Positions 16,228 to 25,254 of a DNA stretch of 64,000 nucleotides are shown here, piece after piece. Source of the DNA: an uncultured Prevotella sp. (GTDB lineage: Bacteria; Bacteroidota; Bacteroidia; Bacteroidales; Bacteroidaceae); contig CAMJGE010000004.1 in the NCBI GenBank assembly GCA_946405145.1, positions 116,642 through 180,641 of the forward strand, given 5' to 3'. Each line of letters begins with the position of its first letter. The first letter of the stretch is position 1. The translations under genes were made by a program, and so were the position numbers. A model generated the notes under the pieces. The model was not told where the DNA came from. It worked only from the letters and a program-made list of their open reading frames with translations, and did no database searches.

Positions 16228-16917
16228 ATGGGAGAAAAAATAAAGAAACTAAAAAAGATAAGAATTCATCGAGAAGGAACCAATGAATTGACTCTCAGCG
16301 CTTTAGCTATAGCAGCTATTGCTTGGTTAATTTGGTATGGCTTCCACTCGCACATTTTTTTATGGGCATTCCTCATCGTCTTCGGCACTGCGTGGCTGAT
16401 TGCGCTCAACTTCTATCGTTGTCCGATCCGCTACTTCAATGGCGATTCTGAGAAATTAGTGGTGGCGCCTGCTGACGGTAAAATTGTAGTGGTAGAAGAG
16501 GCTGAAGAGAACACCTACTTCCACGACAAGCGTCTGATGATTTCTATCTTCATGAGTCCGCTGAATGTACATGCCAACTGGTTCCCTGTAGATGGTAAGG
16601 TGAAGTTTGTAAAACACTTCAACGGCAACTACCACAAAGCCTGGCTACCTAAAGCCAGTGAGGAGAATGAGCATGCCGACATCATGATTACCACACCTGA
16701 CGGACAGGATATCCTGGTACGCCAAATTGCCGGTGCCCTCGCCCGCCGCATCGTCACCTATGCCAAGGCCGAAGAGGAGTGCTATATTGATGAGCACTTA
16801 GGCTTTATCAAATTAGGGTCACGTGTCGATGTTTTCCTTCCACTCACAGCAAAGCCTTGTATCACGATGGATCAGCCCACTACAGGCGACCAAACTGTGA
16901 TTGCCAAACTGGCATAA
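16228..16917 (+). CDS. psd: Phosphatidylserine decarboxylase proenzyme
   Basis: 229 residues from the ATG at 16228 (MGEKIKK); the longer ORF begins inside the promoter. Two hydrophobic segments near the N-terminus anchor it in the membrane. A conserved core includes SPADGKIV-like [24 protein letters not shown], and the self-cleavage site LGS ([13 protein letters not shown]), where the pyruvoyl group forms on Ser; this is the short psd type found in Bacteroidota. It makes phosphatidylethanolamine from phosphatidylserine. The phosphatidylserine synthase gene follows 24 bases downstream, so the two steps form one operon. Confidence 0.95.
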   Translation: MGEKIKKLKKIRIHREGTNELTLSALAIAAIAWLIWYGFHSHIFLWAFLIVFGTAWLIALNFYRCPIRYFNGDSEKLVVAPADGKIVVVEEAEENTYFHDKRLMISIFMSPLNVHANWFPVDGKVKFVKHFNGNYHKAWLPKASEENEHADIMITTPDGQDILVRQIAGALARRIVTYAKAEEECYIDEHLGFIKLGSRVDVFLPLTAKPCITMDQPTTGDQTVIAKLA

Positions 16918-16941
16918 CAGTTATTTAATGGTTATTGTTTA

Positions 16942-17619
16942 ATGATTAAAAAGCACATTCCAAACACGATTACTTGTTGCAACCTCATTTCTGGTTGTGC
17001 GGCTACTTATTTTGCCTTCATGGGTGATGCCCGTATGGCTTTGTTGATGATTGTCGCAGGTGCTGTGTTTGACTTCTTCGACGGAATGGTAGCACGTCTG
17101 CTCCATGTGTCCTCCCCCATCGGAAAAGAGCTCGACTCGCTGGCCGACGATATCACCTTCGGCTTTGCACCATCCGCCATCATCTTCGACTACCTCGCAT
17201 CGTTCCACCTCCACATGCCCATCATGCCGTTCTTTGCCTTTATCATGGCAGCCTTCTCTGCCCTCCGCCTGGCGAAGTTCAATCTCGATGAGCGTCAGGC
17301 CTTAGGATTTATTGGTCTGCCCACCCCAGCCAACGCGCTGTTCTGGGGTTCGCTCATCGTAGGTCTGCAACAATATGAGGTGAACTTCGAGGGACTTGAA
17401 TGGATCATTCTTATCGGCACCATCCTCAGCTGCTATCTGCTGATTGCCGAGATTCCTATGTTTGCACTGAAATTCAAGCACTGGGGATGGAAGGGTAACG
17501 AGATCAAATATATCTTCATCCTCTCCTGCATCCCGCTGCTTCTACTCTTGGGCACTATCGGACTTGCAGCCATCATCGCATGGTATGTCATCCTCTCGAT
17601 TGCCACTTCCAAGAAATAA
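16942..17619 (+). CDS. pssA: CDP-diacylglycerol-serine O-phosphatidyltransferase
   Basis: 225 residues, several membrane helices. The CDP-alcohol phosphatidyltransferase signature is intact: FDGMVAR, then GKELDSLADDITFG, matching DG(x2)AR(x8)G(x3)D(x3)D. It makes phosphatidylserine, the substrate of the upstream Psd. Residues beyond 130 are hydrophobic helices ending in a lysine pair. The ATG follows psd closely, indicating translation from the same transcript. Confidence 0.95.
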   Translation: MIKKHIPNTITCCNLISGCAATYFAFMGDARMALLMIVAGAVFDFFDGMVARLLHVSSPIGKELDSLADDITFGFAPSAIIFDYLASFHLHMPIMPFFAFIMAAFSALRLAKFNLDERQALGFIGLPTPANALFWGSLIVGLQQYEVNFEGLEWIILIGTILSCYLLIAEIPMFALKFKHWGWKGNEIKYIFILSCIPLLLLLGTIGLAAIIAWYVILSIATSKK

Positions 17620-17667
17620 CAGAGAGATAAGAGATACCTAAAACAATTCTAAAAAACTATTTGTAAC

Positions 17668-18072
17668 ATGAAAATCCTAATTGGTGCTATTGTCTTCGGA
17701 CTGATTATCATCTCCATCATCGTGATGTTGGTGATCAACTTCACCTATAAGGGCTTGAAGAAAATGAAAGAGGAAGTTGTGGACGACTACTACCAGCATC
17801 AGAAAGAAAAGGAGCAGAAAGAGAAACATCCTTTTGGCAAAGATTACTTCAAGAGTGCTTCTACAAAGAAAAATCAGCAAACCGGCAAGCAGAGCAATGC
17901 CAATGCTGAGAAATCACAACAGAAGCCCCAGCAGGAGCAAAAGAAAACTACCCACAGGACAGCTGCAGGTAGTAATGTAACGATTATCGATGATCGTGAA
18001 ACAAGCGACAAGCGCAAGATCTTCGACGACCAAGATGGTGAATATGTGGAGTTCGAGGAAGTCAGCGACTAA
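17668..18072 (+). CDS. DUF4834-like small membrane protein
   Basis: 134 residues. One N-terminal membrane helix (about 3-25, ILIGAIVFGLIIISIIVML) is followed by a Lys/Glu/Gln-rich, poorly structured tail. The tail ends in conserved elements KRKIFDDQDGEYVEFEEV, which I associate with DUF4834 of Bacteroidota. Function unknown. It lies 48 bases after pssA and probably belongs to the same transcript. Confidence 0.75.
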   Translation: MKILIGAIVFGLIIISIIVMLVINFTYKGLKKMKEEVVDDYYQHQKEKEQKEKHPFGKDYFKSASTKKNQQTGKQSNANAEKSQQKPQQEQKKTTHRTAAGSNVTIIDDRETSDKRKIFDDQDGEYVEFEEVSD

Positions 18073-18089
18073 ATGCCCACCTCACCCAC

Positions 18090-18800
18090 TCAATTGTGAA
18101 CCAGCGTACCAATAGGCTGGCCATCCATCACCTTCTTCAGGTTACCCACCACATCCATATTAAACACATAGATAGGCAGATTGTTGTCCTGACACATGCA
18201 GATAGCTGTCAGGTCCATCACTTTCAGACCACGAGCCAGCACCTCCTTATAGGTAATCTCATCAAACTTCGTAGCTGTAGGATCTTTCTCTGGGTCAGCG
18301 GTATAGACACCGTCCACACGTGTACCCTTCAGCATCACATCAGCCTCGATCTCAATGCCACGCAGACTGGAGCCCGTATCAGTTGTAAAGTAAGGTGAGC
18401 CCGTACCAGCAGAGAAGATGCACACATAGCCAGCCTCCATCGCCTCGATAGCCTTCCACTTTGTATAGAACTCACCGATCGGCTCCATACGGATAGCTGT
18501 CAGCACCTTGTTCTTCACACCCACAGCACCTAATGCGCTGCTCAATGCCAGCGAATTGATCACAGTGGCGCACATACCCATCTGGTCACCCTTCACACGG
18601 TCGAAGCCCTTCTGTGAACCCGAGAGTCCACGGAAGATATTACCACCACCAATCACGATACCGATCTGGACACCCATCTCACTGATCTCCTTGATCTGGT
18701 TTGCATAATCACTCAGGCGCTCAGGGTCTATACCATAACCCTGTTTGCCCATCAGACTCTCACCTGAGAGTTTCAAAAGGATTCTTTTAAATCTTGCCAT
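18090..18800 (-). CDS. pyrH: UMP kinase
   Basis: 236 residues of the bacterial hexameric UMP kinase (amino-acid kinase fold): RILLKLSGESLMG at the start, IVIGGGNIFRG, a GDQMGMCATVINSLAL segment, FSAGTGSPYFTTDT and the DGVYTADPEKDP loop. It phosphorylates UMP to UDP. No upstream promoter was identified with confidence. It is convergent with the DUF4834 gene and downstream of birA. Confidence 0.97.
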   Translation of the reverse strand: MARFKRILLKLSGESLMGKQGYGIDPERLSDYANQIKEISEMGVQIGIVIGGGNIFRGLSGSQKGFDRVKGDQMGMCATVINSLALSSALGAVGVKNKVLTAIRMEPIGEFYTKWKAIEAMEAGYVCIFSAGTGSPYFTTDTGSSLRGIEIEADVMLKGTRVDGVYTADPEKDPTATKFDEITYKEVLARGLKVMDLTAICMCQDNNLPIYVFNMDVVGNLKKVMDGQPIGTLVHN

Positions 18801-18835
18801 CTCTGTAATTTACAATTTAACGATTTACTATTTTA

Positions 18836-19537
18836 CTATTTATTGATAAGAAACTGCACTTCCTTAAACGCATATCGGCGCACCAGCCCTGCTTCGTCCC
18901 TTATCAGCAGATGTCCATCTGGCTCCACATCCACAATCGTACCTTCAAAGCGCCCCGTCTTATCAGCAAAGGCAGCTTTCTGTCCTAAGCGAAACAAACG
19001 TTTCCGATAGGTCGAGGCATTGTTCTTGCGAGTTGAAACTTCATTGAAGGTATGCAGAAAGTCATTCAACAGGATCTCCCGATTGGTATCACAGCCCGTC
19101 AGTTGCTTGATAGACACCGGGTTGGGGGCATCACTCACAAACGTCTGCTGATTCACATTCAGTCCGATACCTATGATCGAGTCCTTCATCTCACTACCCT
19201 GCAGGCGATTTTCTATCAGGATGCCACATATCTTCCGTTCACCCACATAGATGTCATTGGGCCATTTGATGCTCGCCTCCATCCCGATTGTCTCACACAA
19301 CGCTACCGACACCATCTCTGTAATACGGAACTGCTCACTGGCAGGAATATCTGTCGGATGTATCAGTATCGAGAATGTGAGGTTCTTCCCCCGTTCCGAC
19401 TCCCAGCTGTTGCTACCACAGCCTTTACCCGCTGTCTGATAATCCGCCACCACACAGAGGTTAGATTCATCCCCATATGTCTTCAGCCAACGGTTAGTAG
19501 AGTCCGTTTCTTCGATATGTATCACCTTAAATTCCAT
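18836..19537 (-). CDS. birA: Biotin-[acetyl-CoA-carboxylase] ligase
   Basis: 233 residues from the ATG at 19537 (MEFKVIHIEETDSTNRW); the ORF start at 19558 precedes a -7 element and is rejected. The catalytic domain is complete: TDSTNRW, DYQTAGKG, SWESERGKNLTFSI, IKWPNDIYVG and the small C-terminal SH3-like domain. The N-terminal DNA-binding domain of E. coli BirA is absent, so it is a ligase only. It attaches biotin to the carboxyl carrier protein. Confidence 0.95.
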   Translation of the reverse strand: MEFKVIHIEETDSTNRWLKTYGDESNLCVVADYQTAGKGCGSNSWESERGKNLTFSILIHPTDIPASEQFRITEMVSVALCETIGMEASIKWPNDIYVGERKICGILIENRLQGSEMKDSIIGIGLNVNQQTFVSDAPNPVSIKQLTGCDTNREILLNDFLHTFNEVSTRKNNASTYRKRLFRLGQKAAFADKTGRFEGTIVDVEPDGHLLIRDEAGLVRRYAFKEVQFLINK

Positions 19538-19544
19538 AATCCGC

Positions 19545-19575
19545 TTGCAAAGATACAACTTTTTTTATAACTTTG
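19545..19575. promoter_or_regulatory. Divergent birA/tadA promoter pair
   Basis: The birA -7 element (TATCTTTG on the minus strand, 19548-19555) and the tadA -7 (TAACTTTG, 19568-19575) are separated by 12 bases. A TTG at 19545-19547 sits 20 bases before the tadA -7 and touches the birA -7, so the two promoters should compete for polymerase. Confidence 0.65.
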
Positions 19576-19579
19576 CACC

Positions 19580-20032
19580 ATGATTTCAGAAGAACAGCAA
19601 AAAAAAGACGAACGCTATATGCGTATGGCTCTTGATGAAGCGCAGACGGCCTTTGAAGCAGGCGAGATTCCCATCGGTGCCGTTGTGGTTTGTAAAGACC
19701 GTGTCATCTCCCGTACCCACAACCTCACAGAGACGCTCTGCGACGTAACGGCTCACGCCGAGATGCAGGCTATCACCGCTGCCGCCAACACCTTGGGCGG
19801 CAAGTATCTCACTGACTGCACACTCTATGTCACCGTGGAGCCTTGTGTGATGTGTGCAGGTGCCATCGGATGGGCACAGATCCCTCGTATTGTCTATGGT
19901 TGTATCGACGACAAACGGGGCTATCACGAGTATGCACCTCACGCCATGCATCCCAAGGCTACGATTACAGGGGGCGTGCTGGAAGAGGAATGCCGCACGC
20001 TGATGCAGGACTTCTTCAAGTCTAAGCGGTAG
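19580..20032 (+). CDS. tadA: tRNA-specific adenosine-34 deaminase
   Basis: 150 residues. Zinc/catalytic motifs HAEMQAI (His59, Glu61) and PCVMCAGAI (Cys89, Cys92) are intact. It makes inosine at position 34 of tRNA-Arg(ACG). The listed ATG is just 4 bases after the -7 element, so it would be leaderless; the ATG at 19619 (MRMALDEAQTAF) matches the usual TadA N-terminus and is a good alternative start. Confidence 0.95.
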   Translation: MISEEQQKKDERYMRMALDEAQTAFEAGEIPIGAVVVCKDRVISRTHNLTETLCDVTAHAEMQAITAAANTLGGKYLTDCTLYVTVEPCVMCAGAIGWAQIPRIVYGCIDDKRGYHEYAPHAMHPKATITGGVLEEECRTLMQDFFKSKR

Positions 20033-20041
20033 AAGGATGCT

Positions 20042-21814
20042 TTACTGCTTCGGCAGTTCAAAGACGAACCGTGAACCCTCCTTATAGTTCTCATCGAGCC
20101 ATATCTTACCGCCCAACAGTTTCACAATAGCCTGACAGATAGAAAGCCCAAGGCCTTGTAACTTCTGATTATCGCCCATCTCTCGGAAAGTATCAAACAC
20201 ATGAGGTCTACGCTCAGCCGGAATACCTCTACCTGTATCAGTCACACTCGTGCGCAACGTATTCTCAAATTCCATCGTAGCCACTGTTATCACACCTTGA
20301 TCAGTGTACTGGATGGCATTCTCTATCAGATGGCGCAACAGTGCCTCTACAGCTTCTTGATTCGTCTGTACAGCATAGTCGTCAGAGATTTCCGTTTCGT
20401 AGAACATGCGCACGCCACGCTTGCATTGAGGGCGAAGTGCATCGACCATGTGACGACACAGGTGATTAGGCGACATCGAATAATTCATAGGCAGTGCCTT
20501 CTTACTCTCATAGAGCGACAACTCTGCCAGCTCGTCAATGAGTTTGGTAATAGTCTTCGAACTGTCCTTAATCATATTACTGAGTTCCTCACGCTCCTCG
20601 GGCTGCAGCTCATAGTCTGTTGTGCCAAGGATGTGAGAGAATCCCTCGATGGGGTTCAGCGGTGCACGCAACTCATTCGTGATATTTGTGATAAAGGCGT
20701 TCTTCATGTCGAAGGCTTCCACCGCCTGCTGATGTTTCTCTTTAAGATGTTTGTTTTCCTTCACCAGGAGCTTGATACGCCTGCGATGCTCCCACACCGC
20801 AATAGCGAGAATCAAGATCATAGCCACGATAGCTGTCAGGATGATCCATTGCCTCAGTTGGGCGTTCTCTTCCTCCAACAGCTTCTGCTCCAGCTTCAGG
20901 CGCTCATTATTCATCTGCACATAACAGCTGGCCATGACATTGCCGTGAGACACCAGTACGATCGAGTCGTTGATCTTCTTAAATTTTGCCATCTGCTCAT
21001 AGGCCTTATTATTATCTCCCATACGGTGATAGATCACTGCCATGCGCTCAGCCTGTGTCTCAGGTGCCAACTGCTTACAGAGGCGCAGTGCCTCTGCATA
21101 GTTGCCATTAATAATCTCATGGTTCACCTCCACCACTGGCTCTATCGTTCCGATACCGTCAGACTGTTTCAGCGCCATCAGCTCGTTATAGATGCTGTCG
21201 TAAAGTTCTCTGTTATTCTTGTTAAAGGCAAACTGACTCAGGCGGAACAGTGCCCTGCCCTTGTGGATAGGTGCCACATTCGGCTCTGCCAGAATCTGGC
21301 GGGCATATTTCAGACCAGCCTTCTGATCCTTACGATGGTTGGCAATCTTCATCAGCTCCTGCAGATCGTCACCAGCACTCTCGTTGGGGAAATACTTATG
21401 ACGGAACTCCACAGCTTTCAGGAAACCTGACTCTGCTTCATCGTAGTGCTGCATCTGCAGGGCATTCACCGCCTTTACATGCAGCACGATGTACTTACCC
21501 CAGTGACTGCTCTGCGCTTCGGCATAGTCAGCAATCTTATTAGCGATTGACTCTGCCGCAGGGTAGTTCTGGTGAGTCGCCTCATAGGTGGACTGATTAC
21601 CCCATGTGATGTAAAACAGACGTTCGTTGCCCTGCTGCTGACAAATATTTTTCAGAGTTTCTGTTACTTCAGTGAACTTATCCTTGTCAGGTGTACTGAT
21701 AAGTCGCAGCATCTCCGCGTGCAGTTTTGTCAACTGCGTATCGTCCTTAGCCTCAACTGGGAGGCTGATCAGGAAGACAAATACCAACATTATAAAGTTA
21801 ATTCTCTCTCGCAT
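20042..21814 (-). CDS. TPR sensor histidine-kinase-like protein lacking the phospho-accepting His
   Basis: 590 residues: signal or anchor helix (1-22), a periplasmic TPR region (about 25-290), a membrane helix (about 323-341), a coiled coil, a HisKA-like dimerisation helix (about 365-435) and a HATPase domain (about 485-590). The ATP site looks complete: N box HLIENAIQYT, G1 DTGRGIPAE, G2 GLGLSICQAI. The H box reads TNELRAPLNPI: residue 380, normally His, is Asn (codon AAT at 20675-20677; CAT would be His). No receiver or DNA-binding domain follows. It therefore cannot autophosphorylate at the normal site. It may act as a regulatory pseudokinase, use another acceptor, or be a decaying gene, although the rest of the frame is intact. 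It is divergent from the SBP-PAS genes. Confidence 0.85.
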   Translation of the reverse strand: MRERINFIMLVFVFLISLPVEAKDDTQLTKLHAEMLRLISTPDKDKFTEVTETLKNICQQQGNERLFYITWGNQSTYEATHQNYPAAESIANKIADYAEAQSSHWGKYIVLHVKAVNALQMQHYDEAESGFLKAVEFRHKYFPNESAGDDLQELMKIANHRKDQKAGLKYARQILAEPNVAPIHKGRALFRLSQFAFNKNNRELYDSIYNELMALKQSDGIGTIEPVVEVNHEIINGNYAEALRLCKQLAPETQAERMAVIYHRMGDNNKAYEQMAKFKKINDSIVLVSHGNVMASCYVQMNNERLKLEQKLLEEENAQLRQWIILTAIVAMILILAIAVWEHRRRIKLLVKENKHLKEKHQQAVEAFDMKNAFITNITNELRAPLNPIEGFSHILGTTDYELQPEEREELSNMIKDSSKTITKLIDELAELSLYESKKALPMNYSMSPNHLCRHMVDALRPQCKRGVRMFYETEISDDYAVQTNQEAVEALLRHLIENAIQYTDQGVITVATMEFENTLRTSVTDTGRGIPAERRPHVFDTFREMGDNQKLQGLGLSICQAIVKLLGGKIWLDENYKEGSRFVFELPKQ

Positions 21815-21869
21815 ATATATCCGTTTTTTTTTACGTTAAAATCAATAGATTGACTAATCCTTCTGGTTG

Positions 21870-21877
21870 CAAAGATA
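21870..21877 (-). promoter_or_regulatory. -7 element for the histidine-kinase-like gene
   Basis: The minus strand reads TATCTTTG; no TTTG lies at 19-21 bases upstream. Leader of about 50 bases. Confidence 0.5.
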
Positions 21878-21897
21878 CAAAATTTATTCGGAAATTG

Positions 21898-21929
21898 TTT
21901 GTTTTTCACAAAAAAAATGCATACCTTTG
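21898..21929 (+). promoter_or_regulatory. Promoter of the SBP-PAS gene pair
   Basis: TTTG (21898-21901), 20 bases, TACCTTTG (21922-21929). It drives the two-gene run 21961-24941 and overlaps the upstream side of the divergent kinase promoter. Confidence 0.8.
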
Positions 21930-21960
21930 CAATTAGAATATTTTAAAAACCTATATTCGC

Positions 21961-23625
21961 ATGATCATGAAAGAGAGATATTTGTGGGAAAGCTGGCAAA
22001 TAAAACGTTGGTTGCTGCTATTCATTTTCTGCATATCAAACTCCGTCTTTCAGGCTGTCGCACAGACTGAGAGTCCAAGAATTTATACCGAAGAAGATCC
22101 ACTGATCTACGAAGATGCCCGTGATCTGTGGCCCTATTCCTATATCAATGACGAAGGAGAACCTGAAGGCTTTAACATCGACCTGATCGACAAGTTGATG
22201 AAGGCACTCAACATCCCTTATGTCGTGAAGCTCAAGTCACAACAGGAAGCCTTCGACGACCTGAAGGCTGGACGCTCCGACCTGACGCTCGGATTGGCTA
22301 CCGGTTTCCATGATGCCTACGGACATTATGGTCGCCATGCCGTCACACTCTTTACCCAGAGCGTTGCCTCCCCAAAGAAGAACAAAGTGGAGATCAAGAC
22401 CTTCCGTGACCTAAGCAAAGACGGTCTGCAGGTGATTGTCAACGACTCCAGCCTCTGCCACCACCTGATGCTCGACTACGGCTGGGCAGACCACGTCATC
22501 ACCACACGCGATCCTAAGAAAACCATTCAGGACATCAGTACCAACGAGGAAGGACAGATGGTGTGGAACACGCTCTCCCTGAGATGGCTCATCAAGCGCT
22601 TCCATCTGGATAACCTGGAAGTTACTCCAGTGAATATGCCTCACGGCGAATATAAGTTCATGTCGAACGATCAGCACCTGCTCAATCTGCTCGACGACAC
22701 CTATGCCAATCTCAACCTCAACAACGAGATATCCCCTATCGAGAATAAATGGTTCTATCCCGAGCATGTGGAGCCTCAGACACCAGTATGGGTGTGGTAT
22801 TTCGTGGCGATAGCCGCACTGCTGTTTATCATAGCCCTGGTGTTTATGGCAATCTATCAGATACAGGCTCGCCGTATCATCAAAGAGAACCGTAAACTGA
22901 ACCGCCGCCTGGCCCTCATCATCGAGACCAGCGGGGTGCGTATCTGGACCTACGATGTGAAGCAACATGAGTTTGCCTGGCGTAGCGACAACGGTAAGAT
23001 TGCCTATACCTACTCCGTGGGAGAATTCGCACAGCGTTACAGCGAGAGCGATTGTACAAAACTGAAGGATGCGCTCAACCGTCTCGTCACCCAGCATAAA
23101 GACGAGAGAGGTCACAAGGAAGAGGAAATTACCCTCGAACTGAAAGCGAAAGACATGGAAGACGGCGACAACGAACTGCGCGACTTCATCGTGGTACTCT
23201 CTGTCCTGGAGCGCGATAAGGATGGTAAGCCTACCATGATTATCGGCACCAAGAAAGATGTCACAGGGGCCCATCGTCTGAAGCGCATCGAAGACGAGCG
23301 CACCCTGCGCTACTGGTCGATCTTCTACAGCGAGGATGCAGCCATCTTCCAGTTCGACAAGCATGGCACCATCGTGGATGCAAGTCCTAAAGCCTGTGAA
23401 CTCTGTCACTGTAACAGCGACGAGCTCGTCAAGCAGCACATACATATCAACGACTTCTTCAAGACCAGCTTTACCGACCTGACGAAGACTGACGACTTCC
23501 ACGCCATCCAGATCATCAATGGCGAGAAGATTGAATACAAGATGAAGGTCTGCAACAACGACAACAACAAGCTGATAGGCATCTTCGTCTTCTGCCAGGC
23601 TTACCAAACCGATTTCAACTTCTAA
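21961..23625 (+). CDS. Membrane sensor: substrate-binding domain, one TM, two PAS-like domains, no output
   Basis: 554 residues: N-terminal signal/anchor helix (about 16-33), an SBP_bac_3-type periplasmic domain (about 45-268; LWPYSYINDEGEPEGFNIDLIDKLM is the family start), a membrane helix (about 276-299), a short coil and two PAS-like domains (about 315-430 and 440-545). It stops after the second PAS; there is no kinase, cyclase or other output. In related Bacteroidota sensors this layout is normally followed by a histidine kinase. The ATG at 21967 is an alternative start. It overlaps the next gene by one base (TAATG), so the pair is co-translated and the products may form a complex. Confidence 0.8.
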   Translation: MIMKERYLWESWQIKRWLLLFIFCISNSVFQAVAQTESPRIYTEEDPLIYEDARDLWPYSYINDEGEPEGFNIDLIDKLMKALNIPYVVKLKSQQEAFDDLKAGRSDLTLGLATGFHDAYGHYGRHAVTLFTQSVASPKKNKVEIKTFRDLSKDGLQVIVNDSSLCHHLMLDYGWADHVITTRDPKKTIQDISTNEEGQMVWNTLSLRWLIKRFHLDNLEVTPVNMPHGEYKFMSNDQHLLNLLDDTYANLNLNNEISPIENKWFYPEHVEPQTPVWVWYFVAIAALLFIIALVFMAIYQIQARRIIKENRKLNRRLALIIETSGVRIWTYDVKQHEFAWRSDNGKIAYTYSVGEFAQRYSESDCTKLKDALNRLVTQHKDERGHKEEEITLELKAKDMEDGDNELRDFIVVLSVLERDKDGKPTMIIGTKKDVTGAHRLKRIEDERTLRYWSIFYSEDAAIFQFDKHGTIVDASPKACELCHCNSDELVKQHIHINDFFKTSFTDLTKTDDFHAIQIINGEKIEYKMKVCNNDNNKLIGIFVFCQAYQTDFNF

Positions 23626-24941
23626 TGCATCGTCTTATGAAAAGATATATCACCGCTACACTTCTGTTGCTGGCCGTTGTACTTCAGACGGCTGCACAGG
23701 CCCTGACTGACAGATACACCAGACAGCGTCCTTTGGTCATCACCTGTCACTGGGACACCCCGCCCTACGAATTCCTGAACGATGACGGCCTGCCCGCAGG
23801 CATCAACGTCGAAATCGTCGAGTACGTGATGAACAGGCTCGATATCCCTTGCATCTTCATCATGAAGGACTGGGGTATTGCCAAGAATATCTTCCAGACA
23901 GGCGAAGCCGACCTCATCCTGAGCGATGACCGCTCTTTCCACGACGCCTCCTACCGTGTTTCTAAAGAGGTGCTTAACTACCAGCGTTCGCGAGACGGTG
24001 CTGTGAGCGAGGTTCACTTCATCAGCCGAGACCGCCAGCTCATAGACCAGATCGACGACCAGTACCAGCGTATGAAACAGAACGGTGAGTTGGCTAACAT
24101 TATGGACCGTTGGCAGAAGCCAGGACAACGACAGACAAGCTCGACCTCCATAATTCTCAGCATCGCAGGAGCCATCCTACTCTTTACAGCCATCCTCTAC
24201 CTGTTCGACTTCCTGTCAAAGCGCTACGTAGAGAAAATAACCCGTTACTCCACCGACCTCAACGGCATGATAACGAAAGCCCTGCACATGGGCAGCTACG
24301 ATGTCATGGTGTATGACATCGCCAAAAACCATGTCAGCAACCAGTACGGCACCATTTTGCCGAAAGAAGGCTGTCCGCTGGAGGAGTACGTACAGCGCAT
24401 CCACCACGACCAGCGCGAAGAGTTCACCCACAAGCTGAAAAGTCTTGTAGAAGGTCGCGAACGCCATTTCGAGCTTAATAAACGCTGGAACAAAGGCACC
24501 GACCTGAGTCCGCATTACCTGAACTTTCAGGGGCATGCCATCTGTGAACTCGATAATAACGGTCAGCCCGCCTATATCATCAATGCCGTCAACGACGTGA
24601 CTCGCGAGAGGCAGATTTACGAAGCAACTCGCGACATCGAGCACAAATACGAGACCATCCTCAACGATCCTTTCGTAGCCATGTCTTTCTATGACAGCAG
24701 AGGCATCCTCATCGACCATAATGAGGCCATGAAGAACCTGCTGCATGGTATCGATAGCAGTCTGTTCAAAGAGATCTCACGCCCTCAGGATCGTAAAGAT
24801 ATGCGTGTCACCCGACACCTGTATTATCCTGAATATGGCATTGATAAATATATAGAGTGCCATATCAAGGCACTCTATAATGCAAAGGGTGAGGTAGCCA
24901 ACTTCCTGGTAACAACCAATGAGCAGAAAGTTACTTCTTAA
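23625..24941 (+). CDS. Second membrane sensor: shortened substrate-binding domain, TM, PAS, no output
   Basis: 438 residues: signal peptide (the ATG at 23637, MKRYITATLLLL, is a likely true start), an SBP_bac_3-like domain of only about 130 residues (about 37-165; PPYEFLNDDGLPAGINVEIVEYVM), a membrane helix (about 175-197) and PAS-like domains (about 205-330 and 335-435). Compared by eye with the upstream gene, about 85 residues of the second lobe of the binding domain are missing between SFHDASY.. and ISRDRQLIDQ. It also has no catalytic output. Its 3' end overlaps the convergent STAS gene by 11 bases, so no terminator fits between them. Confidence 0.75.
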   Translation: MHRLMKRYITATLLLLAVVLQTAAQALTDRYTRQRPLVITCHWDTPPYEFLNDDGLPAGINVEIVEYVMNRLDIPCIFIMKDWGIAKNIFQTGEADLILSDDRSFHDASYRVSKEVLNYQRSRDGAVSEVHFISRDRQLIDQIDDQYQRMKQNGELANIMDRWQKPGQRQTSSTSIILSIAGAILLFTAILYLFDFLSKRYVEKITRYSTDLNGMITKALHMGSYDVMVYDIAKNHVSNQYGTILPKEGCPLEEYVQRIHHDQREEFTHKLKSLVEGRERHFELNKRWNKGTDLSPHYLNFQGHAICELDNNGQPAYIINAVNDVTRERQIYEATRDIEHKYETILNDPFVAMSFYDSRGILIDHNEAMKNLLHGIDSSLFKEISRPQDRKDMRVTRHLYYPEYGIDKYIECHIKALYNAKGEVANFLVTTNEQKVTS

Positions 24942-25239
24942 ACTGGAACAGATGTACGAACCCTGTTGTCATGAACACGTCATACACGCGTTCCTGTAAG
25001 CCTTTTATATAAATCTCACAATGATTTGCACGACAGCGCTGATTGATAGCCATCAACATGCGCAGTCCACTCGATGAGATGTAGTCCAATCGGCTACAGT
25101 CGATCACGATTTCACAGTGTTTAAACTCAAACAGAGGTTCTATTTCCCTTTCCGTCTCCTGTGTCACTGACGTGTCTAACCGTCCGTCAAGAATCAAGGT
25201 CACTTGATGTTCATCGTCTTTTCTGATTGTTGCTTCCAT
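24931..25239 (-). CDS. STAS-domain anti-sigma-factor-antagonist-like protein
   Basis: 102 residues, a single STAS domain. The phospho-site region reads LDYISSSGLRML, with Ser57 before Gly in the place of the SpoIIAA/RsbV serine. In partner-switching systems such a protein is phosphorylated by an RsbW-type kinase and dephosphorylated by a PP2C phosphatase. The phosphatase/ATPase gene lies directly upstream on the same strand (15-base gap), so the pair forms an operon. Target of the switch is not visible here. Confidence 0.92.
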   Translation of the reverse strand: MEATIRKDDEHQVTLILDGRLDTSVTQETEREIEPLFEFKHCEIVIDCSRLDYISSSGLRMLMAINQRCRANHCEIYIKGLQERVYDVFMTTGFVHLFQFKK

Positions 25240-25254
25240 TTTTCGATTTTTTAT

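Noticed and set aside
20201-21430. 409-codon plus-strand ORF
   Set aside because: It lies wholly antisense to the kinase-like gene, is His/Leu/Gln/Cys-rich without a domain, and has no promoter; a shadow of biased codon use.
22411-23607. 398-codon minus-strand ORF
   Set aside because: Antisense to the first SBP-PAS gene, whose domains are clear; composition is typical of a complement-frame shadow.
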